This document shows positions 52,739 through 63,925 of a stretch of DNA of 64,000 nucleotides, piece by piece. The notes below the pieces were generated by a model, which saw only the letters and a list, made by a program, of their open reading frames with translations, was not told the origin of the DNA and searched no databases. Each line of letters opens with the position of its first letter. The first letter of the stretch is position 1. The DNA lies in contig NC_060885.1 in assembly GCF_014805685.1 (NCBI RefSeq), positions 26,220,132-26,284,131 on the forward strand, given 5' to 3'. The position numbers and the translations under genes are program-made. This DNA comes from Silurus meridionalis. Lineage: Eukaryota; Chordata; Actinopteri; Siluriformes; Siluridae.

Positions 52739-55390
52739 CAGGGGTCCCCAAACTTTTTCCAGTGAGGGCCACATAACTTTTCCCTTCTCTGATGGGGGCC
52801 AGGGTCAGTTTCCAACAGAAAAAGTGTGATAATCGCGGGATCCCTAAATGTAATCATTTATTGTTTTCCAGAAAACATGCTGACACTCCAGCGCACCACA
52901 CATATCCAAATATTAATAACCCTTTCTGAGATCAAATAACCCTCTCTGGGTTCTTCACAGAATAAAATAACGTGGAAAATATATCGGCTAATAACACTAT
53001 TTATGAAATCAATAAAAATCAAATAAACCTCTCTGGGTTCTTCACAGAAAGAAAGTTATGCTGTGCCGTGCACAATCCTAGGTAAAAGTTCAACTTCAGC
53101 AGAATCTCAAATGTTCTTGTGTTCTTTTCTTATAATCCAATTTTGTAGGTTCCATAGGCTAGCCCAGTAGACACCACTGTAGGCTCTCTCTCATCAACTT
53201 CCCTCTGAAAACCACAAAGCAAGCAGGCTAAGAAACCGAACTAAGTGATACAGCACCTACACAGCACAATACATTTCAATACCAGTATGGTTGTGGAGAT
53301 TGATTTTATCCCAATAGATTTTATTATGATTATATTTGTTCATACTCAGAATGACTAATTTAAGTCAGAAAAGTGAGCTTACCTATGTACTGTATGTTCA
53401 TCAGTGTGAATTGTGAGCCTGCATCTGGCTGGTGAGAAGTTGAATGTCCGGTTCCATTCTAGTCACAGCCAGTCTCAAACACTGATGCAAATGTTCATCT
53501 GTCAATCTTGATCTCGTTGGAGTTTTCAGGAGTTTCATGCGTGAAAAGGTTTGCTCGCAGATATACGTGCTGCCAAAAAGTGTGGACATCTTCATTGCGT
53601 GTTTTTTTATGTTAGGGTAGGTGTCATTTGGGAGGGTGGCATAGAAGTCAATGGGACTGTTGGGCTTGAATGCGTCATTCAGAACATCACAGTTCTGTAA
53701 CTCGGCCAGCTCAAACTGATAAGAAGGCTGGGCTTCATCGATGTCAGCAACAAAAGGGTTCTGAAAAAGACGGATTTCTTTTGCATGAACATGTAGTTCA
53801 CGGAATCGTACACCAAACTCCGCCTTCAGTATTTCCAGTGCTTCCACACACTTTTCACCTGGGAACGCGACAGCTGGCTTCTCTGCAGAAAAGCTTTGGG
53901 TAGCAGGGAGATGGGTGAAGTTGTGCTTTTTCACTTCCAAAACCAGCGCTAGTTTCACCTTAAATGCTTTTATGTGGGAATACATGTCGCAAATGAGTTT
54001 CCCCTTCCCTTGTAGCTGCAAGTTAAGGCCGTTCAGCATTTCTGTCACGTCTGTTAAAAATGCGAGGTGCCATTTCCATGCTGGGTCGATCAGCTCTGGG
54101 ACCGTTTTGCCTTTTAACTGAAGAAATGCTTTAATTTCAGGTAGCAGCTCGTAAAAACGCCTCAAAACTTTGCCACGGCTTAACCATCAGATCTCTGTGT
54201 AGTACAGCACATCTCCGTACGCAGACTCTAGTTCAGACAAGAATTGTTGGAACTGCCTGTGTTTAAGTCCATTTGCTCTGATGAAGTTTATGCACGATAC
54301 CACAACCTTCATGACAGAATCCCACTTCAACACTTTGCAGCACAGCGCTTGCTGGTGAATTAGGCAGTGTATTTGTAGCGGGGCGGTGAGACCCCGTTCT
54401 TCCATCTCCCGGTTCATGCGTCCTATTAAACCCCGAGACGCGCCCACCATACTAGGGGCTCCATCAGTCGTGATGCTGGCAAGCTTTGCCCAGTCCAGAT
54501 CCAACTGTTGCATGGTTTGACACACTTTGTCGAAAATATCCTTCCCAGTCGTAGTGCCTTTCAGGCTTTGTAGGGCTGCCAGCTCCTCGCACATCTCAAA
54601 GTTTGCGGTAACTCCACGAATAAAAATAAGAAGCTCCGCGGTGTCCTGCACGTCTGTGCTCTCATCCAGTGCTAATGAAAAAAAGTCAAAATCTTTAGTC
54701 TTCTGCTGCAGCTGGGCATACACATTACCCCCAATTTCTTCAACGCGTCTGGTAATTGTACTTGCCGACAGACTCACGGCATTAAAGACATCTTTCTTCT
54801 CGGGACAGACCTCCTCCACGACAACATTTAAACATTTCTTGACAAACTCTCCTTCGGTGAAAGGTTTACCACAGCTTGCTATCAGCTGAGCAACACGGAA
54901 GCTAGCCCGAAATGATGCTTGGTTTAGCTGAGTTTGGCGTACAAATGTAGTCTGCTGAGCTAACAGTCCAGTTTTTAGCTTTGAGATTTTTTCTGCTCGC
55001 ATTTGGCCTTGCAAGCTAGCATACTTGTCTTTGTGACAGGATTCATAGTGTCGGCGCAGGTTGTATTCTTTGAATACCGCCTCTTGACAGAGGAGACAAA
55101 CAGCCTTTTCTTTGAATTGAACAAAAAAATAATCCTGTGTCCACTGCGGGTTAAATACCCTGCATTCTGAATCAATTTTTCTCTTACCCAACCTTTTTGC
55201 CATTATTCCGTTCTGGGGGGTCACGTTCACGTTCTATGACTGGGGTATGGGTGGCCATAAAGGTAAAAACGTGCTGGGGCAAAGTGAGGTCGAAGTAGCA
55301 TTTTTTTCCGTCTCTAATATTGTTCAGGGGCCGGGTCAAATGTAGAAGCGGGCCGTGTGCGGCCCGAGGGCCGTAGTTTGGGGACCCCTG
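52739..55390 (-). mobile_element. hAT (Charlie-like) transposon, near-complete, 8-bp TSD
   Basis: TIRs CAGGGGTCCCCAAACT and AGTTTGGGGACCCCTG. Target duplication GTCTAACA at 52731-52738 and 55391-55398. 2652 bp with one long transposase frame on the minus strand. The subterminal regions contain GGGCCACA/CGGCCCGAGGGCC-type motifs. Confidence 0.95.
53401..55230 (-). pseudogene. hAT transposase, one premature stop
   Basis: A single frame of 609 codons from ATG at 55230 to the stop at 53401, broken only by TGA at 54186-54184 (YYTEI-stop-WLSRGK). N-terminus: BED-like zinc finger CLLCQEAVFKEYNLRRHYES then CH. Catalytic parts: FFSLALDESTDVQDTAELLI (first Asp), ITTDGAPSMVG (second conserved Asp) and QIHCLIHQQALC. 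C-terminus: STYICEQTFSRMKLLKTPTR (conserved Glu) and SRLTDEHLHQCLRLAVT (hATC dimerisation region). The protein resembles the transposase that gave rise to the GTF2IRD2 C-terminus (Charlie8 type). The TGA is likely a decayed CGA codon, as C-to-T at a CpG. Confidence 0.93.
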
Positions 55391-56094
55391 GTCTAACATC
55401 AATCATATTTACCCATTCGCTTAGACAGCTTTCCTCTTTATCCTCTTATCAAAAGAGTAATTTTGTAATAACTTTACATTTTAAGTGTTCACTTTATACA
55501 ACACTTTATACAACAGAATAACCCTCATGTGCAGGGAACTGTTTTCAACACACACTAAAATAATACACAAATGCCTCAGAGCCATAAGAAACATACAAAA
55601 TAAGCAACATGCGGCCGCCGCAACTTAACTGTTTCACATTTAACATACTTTTTACTCATGGAACACACATCACTGGGGATCCATATTAGTTTGTAAACAT
55701 TTCTAATCACAAAAAAAGGTGTGTAACTGACCTGGAAATTTTACAAATAATACAAAGAAATCAGTGAAGCAGGACAACTGTTGCTCATACTCCATTCACT
55801 TGGATTATGAGCTCGTCTTGCTCTGTGCATCGCTAATTGTGACGCGGCACTCGTTGTAACTGCCCCCCTGTGTCCGTTTAATGAAATATATGTCTCTATG
55901 TGTTTTTTTTCATAGTCTCTCATTAGCATTAAATTATATGCATCAGAATAAAATAAAATAGCACTGCAGTAGAAGGACACAAAAGTAATCATCTCAACAA
56001 AACTTATTTTGTGAGTGTCACATCCACCCCGACAAACAAAAATGGCTCCCGACATTTGTCACAACAACAACAAAAAAAACTCTCTTTTTTCTCT

Positions 56095-58229
56095 CTAATA
56101 AACTTGTGTGGTGACCGGCATGTAATATGTGTAAGGCCTGTACATCTGTGGTACGTAAGGCATAGGCAGAATAAACTGTCTGGCTATGTGTGGCATGAAT
56201 GTTAGGAGAAGTGTGGTAATCTGTGAGCAAATAGAATATACATGTGTCTGTGTTGAAGGTTGGCCCAATGATTCATAAGTGAACACTGGCTTCGGCCTTC
56301 TCTCCCTGGCAGACCTCCTAACCTCTCTGTGTGTACCTTCTGCAGGCCAAGTCATCATAGAGGGGTAACTTAGTCTTTCCTCCTGTACTTGTTCATCATG
56401 TTCATTTTGCTCATCCTCTCCCGGCGGAGGGGAATAAGTGACATTAGGTTGTTTCTCTGCCTGTGATTCCTCTCCTACTAATTCCACTTCTCTCTCCATC
56501 AAACTTTGCCTATCCTCTTTTTCAGTGGTGTTTCGTTTGTGCTCACTTTCAGGTAGGTTTGTCTCACCTGTGTGTGTATAGTCTCTTTCCGGTGTCTCTC
56601 GTCCATCTGGTAAGTATGTGTCCATCGGTTCTCTTTCCTCAGTCAGTAATGTATCTGGACATTCTTTCTGGGTCATGGTTGGTTTCTTTGGGGTTAGAGC
56701 AGGCACTGTTGTAGGAGATGACTTTGACACTGGATTTTGCTCTCTCCCTGAGGTCGCTAATCTAGTATGTTCAACTTGATCATTTTCCATCCTCACTACC
56801 TGTGTTCTCAGCCAATAACCCCCTGTCCATTCATCCTCATCATCAGTGTCCGATGTTACATCCTTATCAGCAGAGTTTACTCTCCGTTGAGACTGCTTTT
56901 GCCCCTGACGGGGGGGTATAACAGGGTCAGCTGGCTGTGCTGGATTCTCAACAGGCAAGTCATTCACTAACAGCAGCAAGTTCCTGTGTATAGTTCTCTT
57001 TCTTGCATTTGGGTCTCCCTCAGCATGAATGACATATACCGGATTATCTGAGATTTGCTCCTTCACCACATAGATCCTCTTCTCCCAGTATGAGCGTAGC
57101 TTACCGGGTCCACCCCGTTTACCCATGTTTCGAACCAGTACTCGATCTCCTGGTTTGAGGACCACGCCCCTCACCTTTTGATCATAGTAGGACTTGTTCT
57201 TCGCACTTGATGACAGGCTAGATTTGTTTGCAATCTTGTACGCTTCTGCCATCCTTTTTGACCATTTATCCACGTATCCTTTGTGTGTCACTGATTCAGT
57301 GTTATCCAGTAATCCAAACAAGAGATCCACAGGGAGACGGGGGTGTTGCCAATACATCAGATAATGAGGGGAGATAATGTGGACTCGTGGCGAGTACAGT
57401 TATAAGCGTGTATCATTTGCGGCAAATGTTCTTTCCATCTCTCCTTTTTTCTGTCTGTCAGTGTCCGTAACATTTGCAACAGTGTGCGGTTGAACCGCTC
57501 AGCAGGATTACATTGTGGGTGATACGGAGATGTTCGTGAGTGTCCAACCCCTGACAGGCGCCCAAGGGTGCGAAAAAGGCTGTTCTCAAACTCACGTCCT
57601 TGATCATGGTGGAGACGGTTGGATAACCCAGACGAGGTATGTAATCGTTGTATATCCGTTCAGCTGCCATTTGTCCTGATTTATTTTTGATTGGGTAAGC
57701 CTGAGCAAACCTGGTAAAATGGTCTATTACTACCAGAATATATTCATAGCCCCCTTTGCTTTTCTCCAGATGTAAGTAGTCTATGCAAACCAGATCAAGA
57801 GGGGAAGCAGAAGTCAGACCACCCATTGGCGCACGGATGTGGGTAGTGGGTTTCTTCTGTTTTATGCAACTGCATTTTCTTGTGACATACTCCTCTATGC
57901 ATCTCTTCATCTGCGGCCAATAGAAACGTTCTCTGGCGAGATGGAGCACACGTTCTGTGCCAACATGTCCCATGTAGATGTTTTAGAGCAACTGACCGGT
58001 ACTTGGTGGGTAGGACTAACTGTTTTCTTTCTGGTGTTTGGCGGTACAGAACTCCATTTTCCAAATGTAGTTGATTCCACTCATGAAGGAGCTTGCGAGT
58101 TAGCCCACTCACTGACCTTTTGACCTCATCTGTGAGAACATCATTTACCTCTTTCAATGTCATTATTTCCCCTATCCCAGGGTCCTCACATTGGGCTTTT
58201 GCCAACTCTTCGCGGCTTATTTCGAGCAA
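56095..58229 (-). pseudogene. Gypsy integrase and C-terminal tail
   Basis: The N-terminal zinc-binding part ([20 protein letters not shown], degenerate Cys pair in [10 protein letters not shown]) and catalytic core: [20 protein letters not shown] (first Asp), [18 protein letters not shown] (second Asp, about 57615) and [15 protein letters not shown] (Glu, about 57500). A frameshift lies near 57615. From 57357 the frame is open for 420 codons: a GPY/F-like RNMGKRGGPGKLRSYWEKRI, then a long Asp/Glu/Thr-rich tail. A second frameshift near 57960 separates the zinc finger from the start. Confidence 0.85.
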
Positions 58230-58241
58230 GAGTGAATGAGA

Positions 58242-59100
58242 CTAAGATAGCACATCAGCAGAGGAGGTGTAAAGTGACTCCTCATGAAGCATCTTTTTAG
58301 CAGCCTCTTGCTGTTCTTCCTCCAGGTGGTCGAGGTTTACAGGTGGGTCCCACAGAGGTGGGTCTGAGTTGCTGTCCTGAGTGGTGGTTACCTGACTGAC
58401 AGTCGCTGAAGGCTGTGCTTTGTCCAGGATATCTGCCTCCACAACATTTTCAACACGCTGCAGAATCCCTAGAGCTGTTTTTCGTGGAATTGTGATGTCA
58501 TGATTGGTGTTATTAACAACTGAAATGGTGACATAGGGCTTTGTTGGGTTCTGTATTTCAAACAAGCCTGGCCCTGCATCCCACTGTCCAGACGGTATGC
58601 TGTCTTCATCTGTCTCGAACAACACTAATTGGGTAGAAGTATCCATGTTCGACGGAACCTGAGAACTCACCCACAACACTTGACCAGCTGGGAGCACGAT
58701 ATCCTTGGCATCAGCATCAGCTATTTCTTTGGGAACAGATATGGCATTGCTAAGAAGGCTAGCAAGTACTGGCACTAGTCTCTCTGTTTTTCCACAAACT
58801 AACATTTCCAAGATGTTAAAGCCAATCAATGGTTTATCCATGGGGTAGCTGCTGATGAGAAATGGAACACTAATGGACAGGTTGGGATCCAAATTCCCTG
58901 GCAAGTTCACTGTAATAGCTACCCACACATCATAGGGAATGAGGCTATCGTTTGCAGCGATAACTTTCAGTTCCTCCACTTAGATCTTAGGTCTCAGAAA
59001 CTGAGTGAATACTGAGGTCAGGTAGGTACTCTTGTTTCCAAGCACGACTGACTATACTGACTTGGGACAGAGTCGAGCAGAGAAGTGACTGCTAAGCCAT
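58242..59100 (-). pseudogene. Gypsy protease and linker region
   Basis: The protease active-site block reads AVTSLLDS, with the following SQVSIVSRAW in another frame (frameshift about 59065). A stop lies near 58983. The open part 58979-58242 (245 codons) has LIGFNILEMLV (GFN/D-type protease end), LVLFETDED, a glycine-poor linker and HLEEEQQEAAKKMLHEE, which normally leads into RT. The RT is deleted right after it. Confidence 0.75.
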
Positions 59101-59298
59101 TTAAATAACTCTGAACTAGGGCCTTTTTCCCGATCAGGTTAGCAACTGCTCTAGCTTTAGCTGCACCTGGTGACTGGGGAGGGACTTGAGCTACTTGGTT
59201 ACAGTGGCTTAGTGTGCTTGTTGTTGAGGGTGAGGGTAAGTGTGCTGTGTCCTTATTGACCTCACCTTCTGGTTGGGACTTATTTTCAGACCCGGCCA

Positions 59299-60998
59299 CT
59301 AGATGTCCCTCTCCAGTGCCCGGTTGGAGTTTCCCTGTCTCTTTGGACGCTGTAGACAGCCTGCTGCACGGTGTCCTTCTTCCCCACATGTGAAACAGTG
59401 TTTACAGTCTTGTCTGTCTTGTTCCACGCAGCTTGGACAACCATAGGGCCTTCCATGTTTGGAGTGTGTCCTATTTTGACTGTACTGACGCCCATTGTGA
59501 GTTACCTGTTGTTGGTTTTGTTTTTGCATAGTCTGTACTAGTCTGGTAAGCTCCTCTACTTTGGCCGTGAGGTCGCTCAGAGGATCGGGTTTTGTTTGCT
59601 TTGACTTGGACCCTAAACTCTCTGCCCTTATGCTAGGTGTCTTTACCACATCTGACTCGAGCTGTGCGCTGTGTGCATTTGTTACCATCTGTCTGCGTCC
59701 ACCAAGTCTTTTCATTCTCTCATTTTCTTCACTGGTGATTTTCATCACATGGCGCAGAATCATCTCATCAGTGACCCCACTGGTTGTCAACAGAGGTTTG
59801 AGCTCTCTGCATATGTCAGTGTGTTTGTGTCCAAAGCCTTGGTACACTGTATGTAGAAAAACATCTTGCACTGTAGCTGGAGAGTATTTAATGTTAGTGT
59901 CAGCCAGTTTTGATGTCAGTAGGATGCGTTGTTTTAAGCCTATCAAACGATAGAGAAATTGTTGTGGTGTCTCATTTTCATCTTGTTTCGTACACATCAA
60001 CTCTTGGAATAGCTCTGTGCTGTTTTTTTCTCTTAGATGAGTTTGGAAAAATCACTTGAGTTCAATCACTGCCATGTCGTTTTTGTTTATCAACATCTCT
60101 TTAAATATGCCTGGTCTTATTATCTTAAGCACACCACGAACAATCTCTGAGTCGGAGAATCCTTCTTTGACTCCATCATCAATTTGCCTACAGACATTAT
60201 TGTAGCTGATATCTGAGGATTGATCACCGATCTGCCCACCTTGCATTTTGAACTCTCTCCGTGGAAGGTAACTGAGTTCCCTTAAGGACACCATCCTCTC
60301 GCGAGCTGATTGAGGGACATGCTCACCCAGGGGGTTCCTGTCTGGCTGCCTCAACAGGACTGAGGATGAGGGCGTCTGTCTCTGTGAAGAGGGCATATGC
60401 ATCTGCAATGGTATAGCATGTGCTGGCATACACTTTATGAGTTTCTTGCTAAGCTCCTCGTAGCTAGCAAGTCAGCGTTCGATGTGTCAGGTACATTTAA
60501 CATTGTAACCTTAGCCAAGCCTAAATCTGGTTCGACAATACCACTAGGGGATGTAGTAGTGACTAAAGTGGATGTGTGTCGATTCTGCGGGTGTGTGTCT
60601 GTGGTGTGTTCAGGGGGTGTTTGGATAGTAACAGAACCTTCAGCAAAATCAACTAAATTGTCAAACTTATCACCACCCTGCCCAGTATGTAACTCCGAAT
60701 CACCCTTTACATTTTGAAATGACATAACATCACAACATTTTACTATATCATCAATAGCATATTTTAACATCAACAACTGAACCATTCCCTCATCCTCTGC
60801 TTCAAGTAACTGCTTACTGTACATGAACGAGTTGATGTGATCGTAGCATTCCTCCTGATCTTTCTCCACAAGCTCTGACTGGTCCACGTCCAACACTGGC
60901 TTTACCACTCTGGCGACCCAAAGAAGCTCTTCAGCTGTCAGGGTGAGTAGGCTCTTCCTAATGTCCCACACTAGGCTCTTCCTCCCCCCGCTCGACAT
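59299..60998 (-). pseudogene. Gypsy gag with CCHC zinc knuckle
   Basis: Starts ATG at 60998 (MSSGGRKSLVWDIRKSLLTL). Residues 1-90 look like an all-helical bundle. A frameshift near 60470 leads to the second part (60429-60052: KMQGGQIGDQSSDISYNNVC, EGFSDSEIVRGVLKIIRPGI). An in-frame TGA follows at 60054-60052 and the reading resumes as MCTKQDENETPQQFLYRLIG (capsid region) and ends with CFTCGEEGHRAAGC (CX2CX4HX4C, about 59400-59355). Frames are broken at two places only. Confidence 0.85.
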
Positions 60999-61182
60999 GA
61001 TGGCTCCTCATCTCCCCCACGGCTGGCAACACGGTTCGGTGATGGTGCAGTCGGCTTTAGATCGCAGGCCTCCACTCGTCCACGATCGCAGTCCCCACGG
61101 CTGGACAGGGCTAGTTGCAGGTCAGCGTTGTAATCATTCGGCTCCCGATCCACTAGGTGCTGCCGAAGTATCCCGGAGAATC

Positions 61183-61213
61183 TGTAGCGGGTCCCGACTA
61201 GGTCCCCACTGGC

Positions 61214-61278
<65 letters not shown>

Positions 61279-62360
61279 CCTCTGATCGGAGTGCTCTGGA
61301 AATATTACAAATAATACAAAGAAATCAGTGAAGCAGGACAACTGTTGCTCATACTCCATTCACTCGGATTATCTTTATTATTAACTTTGTATCTGCAATC
61401 ATGAATTATCTTCTGTTCTTTGTCTGTTCCACATTGAAACACAGGTTATATCCACATTTGGATAACATGACATTTAAATAGTCTTACAGAGTTCTGTTTC
61501 CACATAAATGTATCTTCACACATTTTACAGACATCGACTTGTTAACATTAGTATTAAACCAAAAATAAACATATTCCCTTTAAGTCCTAATTTTAGTCTA
61601 ACATCAATCATATTTACCTATTCGCTTAGACAGCTTTCCTCTTTATCCTCTTATCAAAAGAGTAATTTTGTAATAACTTTACATTTTAAGTGTTCACTTT
61701 ATACAACACTTTATACAACAGAATAACCCTCATGTGCAGTATTACATTTACACTATAAGAACATAAACCTGAAAAATAAACTTAGCTGTCTCATAACTTA
61801 GTGTTCAGGGCTATGAACTGCACCTGTATATTCGTACTATTAACCTTTTACCTTTTTACAACATTGTATCACAAACAGAACTGTTTTCAACACACACTAA
61901 AATAATACACAAATGCCTCAGAGCCATAAGAAACATATAAAATAAGCAACATGCGGCCGCCGCAACTTAACTGTTTCACATTTAACATACTTTTCACTCA
62001 TGGAACACACATCACTGGGGATCCATATTAGTTTGTAAACATTTGTAATCACAAAAAAAGGTGTGTAACTGACCTGGAAATATTACAAATAATACAAAGA
62101 AATCAGTGAAGCAGGACAACTGTTGCTCATACTCCATTCACTCGGATTATGAGCTCGTCTTGCTCTGTGCATCGCTAATTGTGACGCGGCACTCGTTGTT
62201 ACTGCCCTCCTGTGTCCGTTTAATGAAATATATGTCTTCATGTCTTTTCATAGTCTCTCATTAGCATTAAATTATATGCATCAGAATAAAATAAAATAGC
62301 ACTGCAGTAGAAGGACACAAAAGTAATCATCTTAACAAAACTTATTTTGTGAGTGTCACA
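61183..62360 (-). repeat. 5' LTR of the gypsy element
   Basis: 1178 bp. Contains the undisturbed hAT target site (GTCTAACATCAATCATATTT at about 61596) and a (TA)n array at 61217-61275. Confidence 0.9.
61217..61275. repeat. (TA)n microsatellite in the gypsy 5' LTR
   Basis: About 29 TA repeats, against about 6 at the same LTR position near 52400-52412. Confidence 0.95.
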
Positions 62361-62744
62361 TTAATGTAGTTCTCCAAACTCTCTGAGGTAATGTTTGGTG
62401 TTCAGCGAGGATCTGTCTAAGGCCCACTGCTTTTCTCTTTATGTATGTTGCCTGTGGGAGAAATTATACATAAACAGGGTATTAGCTTCCATTGCTATGC
62501 TGACGATACACAATTGTATGTTTCAGCAAAACCAGATGAGAGATCAGCTTACAAATGTTAAGGAGTGTGTAAAGGACAGACAGTGGGTGCTTGATAACTT
62601 CCTTCTGCTCAACTCGGATAAGACTAAAGTACTTTAACGAGGACCACATAGAGCTAGAAGTAAACCTTTGGATTACGTAGCATCTCTGGATGGTCTTTCT
62701 GTCTCAGTGTGTAGAGCAGTAAGATACCTTGGTGTGATTTAATT
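62361..62744 (+). pseudogene. L2 reverse transcriptase fragment, right of gypsy insertion
   Basis: Reads [49 protein letters not shown] (catalytic YADD, about 62497), then NFLLLNSDKTKVL, DYVASLDGLSVSVCRAVRYL. Same family as 22666-24281. A few stops and frameshifts. Confidence 0.85.
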
Positions 62745-62890
62745 TAATTCAATTAATTTTTATATGTATAGCACTTTTAACAATACATTGTCTCAAAGCA
62801 GCATTACACAGATAATGTAGGAAGAAAGAATGAATAAGCTTGTTCTTTATAAGTGTAAGTTTGTCCCTAATGAGCAAGCTGACTGTAAAA
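62745..62890 (-). mobile_element. L2 3' end fragment (minus)
   Basis: TTTAATTCAATTAATTTTTA then TGTATAGCACTTTTAACAAT and GTCCCTAATGAGCAAGCTGA, an inverted short L2 3' piece joined to the plus-strand copy. Confidence 0.75.
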
Positions 62891-62904
62891 AGGAAAAACT
62901 CCTG

Positions 62905-63925
62905 GAGATGGCGTACAGATACAGTGAGGATGTGATGTGGTGTGTACAGATACAGTAAGGATGTGATTTGTTGTGTACAGATACAGTGAGGATGTGATGC
63001 AGCGTGTACAGATACAGTGAATGGGATATGGTGTATAGAGATACAGTGAGGTTGTGATACAGTGTGTACAGATACAGTAAGGATGTGATGCAGTGTGTAC
63101 AGATACAGTAAGGATGTGATACAGTGTGTACAGATAGTGAGGATGTGATAGTGTGTGTTCAGACACAGTGAGGATGTGATACAGTGTGTACAGATAGTGA
63201 GGATGTGATACGGAGTGCAGAGATACAGTAAGGATGTGATGTGGTGTGTACAGATACAGTAAGGATGTTGATTTGTTGTGTACAGATACAGTGAGGATGT
63301 GATGCAGCATGTACAGATACAGTGAATGGGATATGGTGTATAGAGATACAGTGAGGATGTGATACAGTGTGCAGAGATACAGTGAATGGGATATGGTGTA
63401 TAGAGATACAGTGAGGATGTGATACAGTGTGCAGAGATACAGTGAGATGATGCGGTGTGTACAGATATAGCGGGAACGTGATGTGATGCGGTGTGTAGAT
63501 ACAGCAGGCACATGCACAGGTAGGGCTCAACCTGTGCAGAGCACATGCCCTTTTTGCCCTTACACTCTGAAGTGCCCTTTTTTTGGTGGTGTTACTAAAT
63601 AATCTTGATATAAAAAAAGGGAGGTGGGTGCCCTTTTTCAGTTTCAGCACATGCCCCTCAAAAGGTCTGTGCACGGGCCTGAGATACAGTAAGGATGTGA
63701 TACAGTGAGTTCAGATACAGTAAGGATATGATGTGGTGTGTACAGATACAGCAAGGATGTGATACAGCGAGAACAGATACAGTGAGGGTGTGATGTGATG
63801 TGTACAGATACAGTGAGAATGTTGTGATGTGGTGTGTATAAATAAAGTGAGGCTGTGATGTGGTCTGTACAGATACAGTGAGGATGTAATGTGATATTGT
63901 CTGTACAGATATTGAGTAAATCAAC
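62905..63925. repeat. Minisatellite, ~30-31-bp unit
   Basis: About 26 units of the type ACAGATACAGTGAGGATGTG plus ATGTGGTGTGT, with variation in length and sequence. Interrupted at 63500-63682. The minus-strand histidine/tyrosine-rich frames across it are by-products of the repeat. Confidence 0.9.
63500..63682. other. Unrelated block inside the minisatellite
   Basis: About 180 bp of non-repeat sequence. GCACATGCCCTTTTTGCCC near the left and GGGTGCCCTTTTTCAGTTTC plus GCACATGCCCC near the right suggest imperfect symmetry. No target duplication recognised. Confidence 0.5.

Larger units (their letters stand above)
52364..56022 (-). repeat. 3' LTR of the gypsy element (interrupted by hAT)
   Basis: About 1.0 kb once the hAT element (52739-55390) and its 8-bp duplication are removed. 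Lacks a ~135-bp segment present in the other LTR (61740-61880) and has only a short (TA)n. Otherwise it differs from the 5' LTR at few positions. Confidence 0.9.
52364..62360 (-). mobile_element. Ty3/gypsy LTR retrotransposon, 10 kb, RT deleted
   Basis: Minus-oriented element with LTRs at 52364-56022 (containing a hAT insertion) and 61183-62360. LTR ends are TGTAGCGGGT and GAGTGTCACA. Gag, protease, linker and integrase are readable between 60998 and 56095. RT and RNase H are absent at the 58230/58242 junction. The element is inserted in an L2 copy; no clean target duplication is visible (GTAA versus TTAA), consistent with a deletion at the site. Confidence 0.9.

Noticed and set aside
56011..57000. 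Plus-strand frames opposite the gypsy tail
   Set aside because: They are shadows of the 420-codon minus-strand frame, with no motifs.
62749..63674. Minus-strand 171-265-codon frames rich in His, Tyr, Thr and Ser
   Set aside because: They run straight through the minisatellite and a LINE tail in several frames at once, a by-product of the repeat.
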